Assembly: GCF_019900845.1 (NCBI RefSeq)
Contig: NZ_CP074570.1
Coordinates: 1,550,001 to 1,614,000 of the forward strand
DNA length: 64,000 nucleotides
Direction: 5' to 3'
Source of the DNA: Paraneptunicella aestuarii
GTDB taxonomy: Bacteria; Pseudomonadota; Gammaproteobacteria; Enterobacterales; Alteromonadaceae
Part shown: positions 57,518 through 64,000 of the stretch, in pieces
How the letters are laid out: every line of letters starts with the position of its first letter
Position numbering within the stretch: position 1 is the stretch's first letter
Program-made: the position numbers and the translations under genes
Notes under the pieces: model-generated
Databases searched by the model: none
The model's input: the letters and a program-made list of their open reading frames with translations, nothing else
What the model was told of the DNA's origin: nothing

Positions 57518-57742
57518 ATGAAATACATTGCTATTGTCTGTGCAGCGTTGTGGTCATTACCAACATTGGCTGGAGACATGTCTGATGCGCCAGCAGAACT
57601 GGTTGCTGAACTGAAACAATATTGTACCGAAGTGGCTCAGGAAGAAGGCATTGAAGAACAAGCCAAAGCAGCCTATGTTCTTGAGTGCGTCAACGGCGAA
57701 TTGGCATTGGAAGGTTATAAGAAGTTAAGCAAGCTGTCTTAA
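57518..57742 (+). CDS. Small exported protein with two cysteines
   Basis: A 74-residue protein with a signal peptide (MKYIAIVCAALWSLPTLA, cleavage after LAG or TLA). The mature ~55 residues are acidic and helical, with two cysteines (QYCTEV and LECVN) that could form a disulphide in the periplasm. AGAAAGAT precedes the ATG. No family recognised with certainty. Confidence 0.75.
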   Translation: MKYIAIVCAALWSLPTLAGDMSDAPAELVAELKQYCTEVAQEEGIEEQAKAAYVLECVNGELALEGYKKLSKLS

Positions 57743-57887
57743 TACTTCCTGACAAGTTAGAGCGACTTGCTCTAAAGATTTCCTGGGGTTAATTGCTTGT
57801 TCGTTAAGCCATTGACCCTTGGAAACTTGTAAATCATTCGCTTTACTGTAACTTAAAGAATATTCATATCAGATTTCAATGAGAACA

Positions 57888-58721
57888 ATGGATATTCGCT
57901 TCCTCGCAACGTTTGTTGAAGTTGCCAAGACACGCCATTTTGGTAAAGCCGCAGAAAACCTGTATCTAACTCAATCCGCTATTAGCGCACGTATTAAGTT
58001 ACTGGAAGAATATTTCGGTACATCGTTGTTTTATCGCTACCGCCACGGTATTCGACTGACTTCTGCTGGCGAAAAGCTGCTACCTCATGCTGAAATTATC
58101 AATAAGACACTAAATGACGCTAAAAAAGCGCTCGCCGAGATCGACTTACACTTTTTAGTGGTAGCAGGCACTCCCAATGCGTGGGAATTTTCCATGCAAC
58201 AGTGGCTGTCTGCAATGAAGCAACATTTCCCAGAAGTGTCATTGCGAGCCGAGGTAATGAATAACGATCATCTATCGCGCCAATTACATGAACGTACTAT
58301 TGATCTGGCTTTTACTTTAGAGCCATTAAAGTCAGAAGAATTTGGTACCTCTTTACTGCAAGAATCTAAATTAGCCTTATATTCCACCAAGGAAGAGCTC
58401 TCCGAAGAAGAGTTTGTTTCGTACATCATGATTGATTGGGGAGCCAAGGCTGCAGAATATATGGAAAAGCAGTTTCCTGAAACTCGCCGCTCTCATTTCA
58501 GAACCAGTTCTGTGCAAATCGGTTTGGATTATATGTTGACGAATGGGGGCTGTATTGTTTTGCCTGAAATATTAGCTGCCGACTATGTAGAGCAGAAGAA
58601 AATGCATTTGGTCAAGCCGTTACCCGAATTATCTATCAGGCTGTATTTGAACTACATGCGTGATGTAAAGCAATTGGGTTTATCTGACTATATTACTTTC
58701 TTGAAAAATACTGTCGAATAG
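57888..58721 (+). CDS. LysR-family regulator, HdfR-like
   Basis: A 277-residue LysR regulator. The winged HTH is at the start: FLATFVEVAKTRHFGKAAENLY then SQSAISARIKLLEEYFGTSLF-type sequence, very like E. coli HdfR (TRHFGRAAESLYLTQSA). The effector domain (about 90-270) is divergent. ATG 57888 fits the HdfR N-terminus; ATG 57879 is an alternative. HdfR represses flhDC in E. coli; here the target is unknown. The minus-strand ligase/peptidase cluster converges on it. Confidence 0.88.
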   Translation: MDIRFLATFVEVAKTRHFGKAAENLYLTQSAISARIKLLEEYFGTSLFYRYRHGIRLTSAGEKLLPHAEIINKTLNDAKKALAEIDLHFLVVAGTPNAWEFSMQQWLSAMKQHFPEVSLRAEVMNNDHLSRQLHERTIDLAFTLEPLKSEEFGTSLLQESKLALYSTKEELSEEEFVSYIMIDWGAKAAEYMEKQFPETRRSHFRTSSVQIGLDYMLTNGGCIVLPEILAADYVEQKKMHLVKPLPELSIRLYLNYMRDVKQLGLSDYITFLKNTVE

Positions 58722-58774
58722 TCTTGTTCTGAGTCTTAGAGGCAAATCAAATACAAGAAGACAGATAAAAGATA

Positions 58775-58800
58775 GAAAAGCAGCCTGAGATCAGGCTGCT
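58775..58800 (-). terminator. Terminator overlapping the end of the FGase-DUF1704 gene
   Basis: AGCAGCCTGA, GA, TCAGGCTGCT (58779-58800) is a perfect 10-bp stem. On the minus strand it is followed by TTTTC (58778-58774). The stem contains the last codons and TGA stop of the minus-strand gene. Confidence 0.8.
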
Positions 58801-60806
58801 GATGGTTTTATCGGTGACGTTTGGATCGTATTGATCAAATAGCTCAAAATCTCTGAGTTAGGTTCCGGTTTTTGTAAAAACGTTGGAATATAGTCAGGTT
58901 TGGGCAGCCAGTTTCTAGCGATTAACTCATTCAACAGCGGCAAGTATTTAAAGCTGGTTTTACCAATAAACAGCGCGGAGATATCCTGCTGATGGTACAA
59001 GCGAACTGCTTCTGCTAACCCTTTCAAATACAAATAGTCTTTTGTGAATCCACCACTACGGTGAACTCGCACCGCCAGCTTAAAGGCGTCTTCCTGAGTC
59101 ATGCCGAATTCTTCCACCAGATAAACACAGGTGTGCTTAAAGTCGTGATGTTTCAGCATTTCTTTTACCGCAATAACGCGTAACGACAGGGTTTTTAAAC
59201 GCTCCAGGCGCAAATTACCGCTCAGGTATTCGTTAAGAATCGCCAAGCCTTCCTGAGTCTCGGTATTGCCGGGTAAACCCAATGAGAAGATTCTAAGTGG
59301 CTGTTGAGCGGCATTTAACGTTGTCGCCATATGCACGCCTAATTCGTGATGGATCAGGGCATTGGCTTCATACTCAGACATATTCACTTGCTTGTTAACG
59401 TATACCGTTCTTTTTCCGTTAGACACCATGGCTTGAGCAACCAGCTTATTGGATGACTCAACGCGGCATTGCATATCCCACTGCTCAGCGGCCTGTTTGA
59501 ACATGCTCAGTAATTGTTCTGTTCCGATGTTTTTCGGTTCCGGTGTCTCGAATTCACAAGCGTGTAACAGGAACAAGGCATTCCGCTCATCGTCCAGTGA
59601 CGGTTCACCGTAATATTTCAGTGAATCGTATACAAACTGCGGTTGTCCTGCATTGACCAGCATATCAATCTTGCTGGACAAAGCGTCAATGACATCACGA
59701 TACATCTGCTGAATAGCGGCATCACGGACTTCATCTACCGGCAAACGATACAGCTGTTCCCTGAATTGATAGGGATCGATTTTTAGCGGGCGATAGATAA
59801 AATTCGGTTCGTAATTGCCTTTTTGTGCGAAAAAGCGTTTTCTTTCCTGCTGAATATTCAGCGGGTTGATGTAATTTAACGTCTCAAGATCAGACGCTAA
59901 ACGATGCAGTTGACGATCCAGTTTCAAAAGTGACGGCTCGATAACATCCGACAACATATCCGACTTTTGAGCACGTAATTTCTTGGTATGGCGACGACTG
60001 AAAAAGGCAGCGGTGTCGGTCAGACACTCTTTAAAGCCAACATTTAATTCATTCAGGATCTTGGGGTAAGGCTCACCAGAACGTTCATCCATGTACACTT
60101 TTTTCAATTCCGTTGGAATGACCAACGTGTTTTGGAAACGTCCGTTTATATGGGAAATCAGATAACCCCGGCCATAAAAAATTTCATTACAACCAGCGTG
60201 TACTTTGTTGTTGGACAACTCAATACGGTTTAATCCACGACGGAAGTGATGAATGACATTGCCCCAACGATCCATATCGATCTGATCAATACCTAAATTG
60301 AAAGTCGGCGTGGTTTGGGCATGACGCTGGTAGTTATAGGAATGCACATCAAAAACCAGGCAAGAACCAAACATGGTTTCAAGAACACTGATTAAGGTGT
60401 CGACAATACGATAAAAGCATTGGTGACGATCAATGCTGACTTTGCGATCCTTGGTGGGCAAAGCCGATTTCCATACCTGCTTACCCCATGCTTTTTTATA
60501 GATACAGGTAGCCAGTGGACGGTTTAAGTCGTACTGGTAGCGTGAATCATTGGCAACAATGGTAATCGGCATGGATTGTATGAATTGATCCGTGAACGGA
60601 TCTTCTTCATACAGGCGTTCGGCCTCATTCAACAGGCAATGCTCAGCGATTTTGTCGGTCATACGATGTCCCGCATGAATCGCTGTACAGATTACTGGTG
60701 CATAGGCTTCAATCTTTAAAGTAAGTGAGCCGTCTTCCAGCTCACATTCAAAGGTTTCTTTCGCCTTTATTTTTTGCCTAAGCGCTTGCTCAGATAATTT
60801 CAGCAT
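58791..60806 (-). CDS. FGase-like/DUF1704 fusion (QEGLA-motif metallopeptidase)
   Basis: A 671-residue cytosolic fusion. Residues ~1-290 resemble N-formylglutamate amidohydrolase (VICTAIHAGHRM, ANDSRYQYDLNRP, SCLVFDVHSY). Residues ~310-650 are DUF1704, annotated in databases as flavohaemoglobin expression-modulating QEGLA motif protein. Its zinc site is readable: H487-E488 and H492 in HELGVH, and E519 in TQEGLAIL. DUF1704 includes the animal tubulin tyrosine carboxypeptidase MATCAP, so C-terminal trimming of a peptide is a reasonable guess. Its start overlaps the upstream GshB-like gene by 17 nt, indicating coupled function. Substrate unknown. Confidence 0.88.
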   Translation of the reverse strand: MLKLSEQALRQKIKAKETFECELEDGSLTLKIEAYAPVICTAIHAGHRMTDKIAEHCLLNEAERLYEEDPFTDQFIQSMPITIVANDSRYQYDLNRPLATCIYKKAWGKQVWKSALPTKDRKVSIDRHQCFYRIVDTLISVLETMFGSCLVFDVHSYNYQRHAQTTPTFNLGIDQIDMDRWGNVIHHFRRGLNRIELSNNKVHAGCNEIFYGRGYLISHINGRFQNTLVIPTELKKVYMDERSGEPYPKILNELNVGFKECLTDTAAFFSRRHTKKLRAQKSDMLSDVIEPSLLKLDRQLHRLASDLETLNYINPLNIQQERKRFFAQKGNYEPNFIYRPLKIDPYQFREQLYRLPVDEVRDAAIQQMYRDVIDALSSKIDMLVNAGQPQFVYDSLKYYGEPSLDDERNALFLLHACEFETPEPKNIGTEQLLSMFKQAAEQWDMQCRVESSNKLVAQAMVSNGKRTVYVNKQVNMSEYEANALIHHELGVHMATTLNAAQQPLRIFSLGLPGNTETQEGLAILNEYLSGNLRLERLKTLSLRVIAVKEMLKHHDFKHTCVYLVEEFGMTQEDAFKLAVRVHRSGGFTKDYLYLKGLAEAVRLYHQQDISALFIGKTSFKYLPLLNELIARNWLPKPDYIPTFLQKPEPNSEILSYLINTIQTSPIKPSAA

Positions 60807-61827
60807 CTTCTATTGCCTTACGGAAAGCATGTTTACGCTCGATCACGCGCTCGCGTGCAGAGACTACATTTTCAATGAAATCAACCACCTGGGTTTGTAG
60901 CTTGACGCGGTTCAAACGGTTAATACGAGTAATGCCACCCGGGCTCAACACGTTAACTTCAATCAGCTTGCCGTTAATGACATCCAACCCGACAAAATAC
61001 AAACCGTCGCGTACCAATTGAGGACCAATGGCACGGCACAGTTCTTTTTCTTCTTTGGTCAACACGTGTTTGACTTCTTTACCACCTGCGTGAATATTCG
61101 AACGAATATCATCGGCAGAAGGCACGCGACGCATAGCACCAATGGGTTCGCCATTGAGCATCAGAATACGAACGTCACCGTTTTCAGCACCTTCAACATA
61201 TTCTTGCAAGATGACGTAGTTGCCGTTCTTCTCGCCACCGATATAGAAATCGAGCAAGGAACGGAAGTTTTGCTTGGCACGTTTTTCTACAACGATAACA
61301 CCCTGACCACCGAACCCGTTTAAGGGTTTCATGATCATCTTTTCTCCGGGTGAATCTTTAAGTACCTGCTCCAGATAATCACGGTTCTTTGATACGTGTG
61401 TGGCAGGGACAAAACGGCTGGCATCACCACTAAATGACGCTGGGTACAGTTTGTTATTGGCTACACGCAGGCCATCAATATCGTTAAAGATAAAGGTGTC
61501 GTTGCGTACTGAGTCTAAAAAGTTCAACGCGATAGTGTCCAGCGGCGGGTTAGCGCGCATAACAATGGCGTCGAAACCTGCTAACGGTAATTTACTGCGT
61601 CGGAATTCTGCTCTTCTGTAGAAGTTAACAATGTTGCTTGGGATTTTCTGAGATTTCTTCAACACATTACAAAATGCATGTGCAACACTGTCTCGAATAG
61701 TCAAACTATGCGGGGTTGTGATCGCAACCGTTAAGCCTCGGCTAGCCGCTTCATGTATTATTCTTAACGTTGTATCTGTTTCAGGAGAAATGTTCTCCCA
61801 TGGGTACATCAAAAAACAAATTTTCAC
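60790..61827 (-). CDS. GshB-like ATP-grasp ligase
   Basis: A 345-residue ATP-grasp enzyme resembling glutathione synthetase. Recognisable parts: an N-terminal domain starting MKICFLMYPW, the VMRANPPLD segment, the ATP-binding IMKPLNGFGGQGVIVVEK loop, and the C-terminal VGLDVINGKLIEVNVLSPGGITRIN metal/ATP site. It likely joins an amino acid to a peptide carboxylate. It is coupled to the FGase-DUF1704 gene and lies apart from gshA, so it is probably not the housekeeping glutathione synthetase. Product unknown. Confidence 0.88.
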   Translation of the reverse strand: MKICFLMYPWENISPETDTTLRIIHEAASRGLTVAITTPHSLTIRDSVAHAFCNVLKKSQKIPSNIVNFYRRAEFRRSKLPLAGFDAIVMRANPPLDTIALNFLDSVRNDTFIFNDIDGLRVANNKLYPASFSGDASRFVPATHVSKNRDYLEQVLKDSPGEKMIMKPLNGFGGQGVIVVEKRAKQNFRSLLDFYIGGEKNGNYVILQEYVEGAENGDVRILMLNGEPIGAMRRVPSADDIRSNIHAGGKEVKHVLTKEEKELCRAIGPQLVRDGLYFVGLDVINGKLIEVNVLSPGGITRINRLNRVKLQTQVVDFIENVVSARERVIERKHAFRKAIEDAEII

Positions 61828-61955
61828 TATAGGTAATCACACTATTTATAAGGGCTGGAAACGCCCTGGGACTTCGTTAGTTGGCGCGATTATGTGGATT
61901 CGCAATTTACCTGTACAACAATGAATATTTATCGTGACGACAAAAAGTGTTGATA

Positions 61956-62786
61956 TTACTGAAATTCTTTTTTGGCATTTTTGCTCATTATTTGTACATA
62001 GCGCGCTGGTAATAAGGTGTGCAGCCAATAGGCAATTTTTGAAACTCGTCCCAAACGCAAATTTGATTGCTTTTTAATCAATGCGGAAATAATTTGTTGA
62101 GCGGCATATTCAGGTGAAAGTTGCTCTCCATTGGTACTTTTTTTCATTGCCCCCGGTGATGAAACCCCATTATTTACCTGTGCCATTAATTCAGGCCGTG
62201 ACTTCACAAACGATGGCGAGACGATGGTGACATGGATACCGTCATCAATGACTTCCGAAGCTAGCGATTGAAAGAAACCTTCCATTGCGTGCTTGCTGGC
62301 ACTATAAGCCGAACGACCGTATAAGGGAGCGAAGCCTGCGACACTGGATATAGCCACAATTTGTCCTTTACGGGCTTTCAGCGACGGCAAGCATAAACGA
62401 GTAATGTCTACGCTCGCGGTGAAGTTCACCGCCATAATGGTGTTAAACAGGCTTTCAGTAGTATCTTCAAATTTACTCATATGAGTGATACCGGCATTGT
62501 TGATCAGGATATCAACGCCACCAAAGTGGGAGGTGACTTGCTCTACCGCTTTTTGCAATGCTTCCTGATTGGTCAGGTCAACGGAAACTGGTAGCAGGTT
62601 GTCGCTTGCGAGCAACCCCTCTACATATAGATCCAGCGCCGCTATTTTGGCTCCCAGCTCTAATAGCTGTTTACCTAATGCTTTACCTAATCCGCCCGCA
62701 CCGCCGGTAATAACCACGACTTTGTTCTTGAATGAGGAGCTATGTGACGAGATAGTAGAAGAACTATTTTGATTGACCATGTTCAA
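61956..62786 (-). CDS. Short-chain dehydrogenase/reductase
   Basis: SDR oxidoreductase of 276 residues. Cofactor motif TGGAGGLG, NNAG, catalytic Ser in ISSVAG and YSASK (Tyr and Lys) are all present. An N-terminal Ser/Asn-rich lead of ~18 residues precedes the Rossmann fold; a start at ATG 62780 would shorten it. The C-terminal tail with hydrophobic WLHTLLPARYV resembles membrane-associated SDRs that act on lipids or retinol-like substrates. It overlaps the MFS gene by 23 nt and precedes the ligase gene by 128 nt. Confidence 0.9.
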   Translation of the reverse strand: MNMVNQNSSSTISSHSSSFKNKVVVITGGAGGLGKALGKQLLELGAKIAALDLYVEGLLASDNLLPVSVDLTNQEALQKAVEQVTSHFGGVDILINNAGITHMSKFEDTTESLFNTIMAVNFTASVDITRLCLPSLKARKGQIVAISSVAGFAPLYGRSAYSASKHAMEGFFQSLASEVIDDGIHVTIVSPSFVKSRPELMAQVNNGVSSPGAMKKSTNGEQLSPEYAAQQIISALIKKQSNLRLGRVSKIAYWLHTLLPARYVQIMSKNAKKEFQ

Positions 62787-64000
62787 AGTTTTCCAAGCGG
62801 CGAATGTTACTCATGGCGACTAAACAGGTGAGGGCGCTAAGTACAATAATCCCGGCGATAATTTGCAATGCAATAAAAGGGGTAAAAGCCTGTGCCAGTA
62901 TTCCAGCACCAATACCACTGGCGGCAGGAATACATTGGCTGATAATGCTATAAAAGCTCATGATGCGACCGCGATGTTCATCAACCGAATAAGCTTGTAA
63001 ACCGGCTACGATAAAACTGATAGCAATGCCGCCGCTAATAGAAGCCAATATTAAAACCAGCACAGACAGGCTTAAATTGTCTTCCTGACTCAAATAACCC
63101 AAGCCTGCGCCTGCCACAGTAATGGCAAGCAGCATATTTAATCCAATGCGCCCTTTGTTTTTCAGCCACATGGCAGACAAGCCACCAACAATCAGGGAAA
63201 AAGCGATCAGGCTGAGATAATTGCCTTGCGCGGTTTCGTTTAATCCCAGCATCTGCTTGGCAATGGTGGGCAAAATCACTTGCATGGGCCCCATCAATAA
63301 ATAGGTAATAGTGGCAAGCAATAGAAAGGGTTTGATGAAATCCGAGCGATGTACAAAAGTCAGGCTGCTTTTTATTTCCTGAACGGCTTTTTCCGCTGGT
63401 TTGCCGTCGAAGTTAAATCTAAGCGGTAACAACAATGAGCTGGAAACGACAAACAATACAGCCGCAACAACAAACACGGTCTGCCAGTCGAAATGAACTT
63501 GTATTTGTTTCAGTATCATGGGGGCGAGGCCGAAGCCTGTCATGACCATCAAATTCAGAGCGATAGTAGCGCCTGTAAGTTTATTGGGTTTGACATAAAA
63601 GGGCAGAGTAGCAAAACGCGCAGGAGCCACAAATGACCAACCCACACCCGAGAAAAAGGCGGCAATAAGCAACAGTGGCTGTTTGGTTTCTTCTGTACTG
63701 TTGAGCGCGATGGATAGCAGAACCAGGCTCACCAGATAACTGTTCTGTGCCGTTAAGATCACTCGTCGTGGAGAATAGCGGTCACAGTAAACGCCAGCAA
63801 ACCAGCCCAAAATCAGCGGTGGGCCAAAGCATAAACCATAGCCAATCCCTGCCAGCGCATGTGAGTTAAACCATTCCAGCGCCAGAAAGATGATGCTGTA
63901 GTTGATGATGTGGCCACCAATAAACGCCAGCAAGCAAGACGCCAGATAAGCCATCAGAGGCAAATTGGATGGCTCGTCTGAGAATTTGTCAGAAGAGCCT
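62764..64000 (-). CDS. MFS transporter (5' end probably outside window)
   Basis: Major facilitator protein with ~12 membrane segments, similar to the MFS_3 (enterobactin exporter EntS-like) group: GWFAGVYCDRYSPRRVIL carries the loop 2-3 motif, and the paired six-helix bundles are separated by a loop near FNFDGKPAEKAVQEIKSS. A TTG at 63963 could start it, but the frame stays open through hydrophilic residues to the window edge with no ATG, so the true start probably lies beyond 64000. May export the product of the neighbouring ligase and SDR genes; this is inference. Confidence 0.85.
   Translation of the reverse strand, partial: GSSDKFSDEPSNLPLMAYLASCLLAFIGGHIINYSIIFLALEWFNSHALAGIGYGLCFGPPLILGWFAGVYCDRYSPRRVILTAQNSYLVSLVLLSIALNSTEETKQPLLLIAAFFSGVGWSFVAPARFATLPFYVKPNKLTGATIALNLMVMTGFGLAPMILKQIQVHFDWQTVFVVAAVLFVVSSSLLLPLRFNFDGKPAEKAVQEIKSSLTFVHRSDFIKPFLLLATITYLLMGPMQVILPTIAKQMLGLNETAQGNYLSLIAFSLIVGGLSAMWLKNKGRIGLNMLLAITVAGAGLGYLSQEDNLSLSVLVLILASISGGIAISFIVAGLQAYSVDEHRGRIMSFYSIISQCIPAASGIGAGILAQAFTPFIALQIIAGIIVLSALTCLVAMSNIRRLENFEHGQSK

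Overview
The window looks like chromosomal DNA of a marine gammaproteobacterium, probably of the Alteromonadales. The basis is gene content and gene order: murJ-ribF-ileS-lspA-fkpB-ispH followed by a minor-pilin operon, then initiator tRNA-rimP-nusA-infB-rbfA-truB, rpsO, cydABX-cydDC, radA, a CrbS/CbrA-type symporter kinase and a TonB receptor. Base composition is moderate to low GC by eye. No rRNA, prophage, integrase or CRISPR array was seen. The genus cannot be named from this sequence alone.

Layout. 1-9.7 kb: a truncated EF-hand protein diverges from the conserved murJ/ribF/ileS/lspA/fkpB/ispH block, which carries an extra secreted M24 peptidase. 10.2-17.7 kb: pilV-pilW-pilX-pilY1-pilE for type IV pili, with a GspH/FimT pseudopilin facing them. 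17.9-24.9 kb: glnB, tRNA-fMet and the rimP-nusA-infB-rbfA-truB translation and transcription operon. 24.9-29.1 kb: an insertion between truB and rpsO holding a short AraC-type regulator, a chemoreceptor, a porin and a small PBP-like protein. 29.2-31.2 kb: rpsO, a DUF3024 gene and a Fic toxin-antitoxin pair whose antitoxin has an unusual N-terminal extension. 31.2-37.5 kb (minus strand): the cytochrome bd operon cydA-cydB-cydX-cydD-cydC, split by a 232-bp mobile repeat exactly at the cydD stop/cydC start. 37.9-42.6 kb: two PilZ proteins around radA. 42.7-45 kb: a YqhD-like reductase and a secreted esterase. 45-53.2 kb: exonuclease, CNB-CBS-DUF294 protein, sodium/solute symporter with its DUF4212 subunit, and a divergent hybrid kinase, together a likely carboxylate (acetate-type) uptake and sensing module. 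53.3-57.7 kb: a lipoprotein, a second copy of the mobile repeat, a small unknown protein, a TonB receptor and a small exported protein. 57.9-64 kb: an HdfR-like LysR regulator, then a minus-strand set of MFS transporter, SDR, GshB-like ATP-grasp ligase and a fused FGase/DUF1704 (QEGLA) metallopeptidase.

The least explained content is: (1) two copies of a 232/233-bp inverted-repeat element with 4-bp ATTT duplications, one of which separates formerly contiguous cydD and cydC; (2) the ATP-grasp plus FGase-DUF1704 pair with SDR and MFS genes, which resembles a peptide ligation and trimming pathway of unknown product; (3) the long Fic antitoxin; (4) PilY1 whose von Willebrand domain is interrupted by two tandem beta-rich repeats. 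Several housekeeping genes (murJ, ribF, rimP, rbfA) appear to use TTG or GTG starts.
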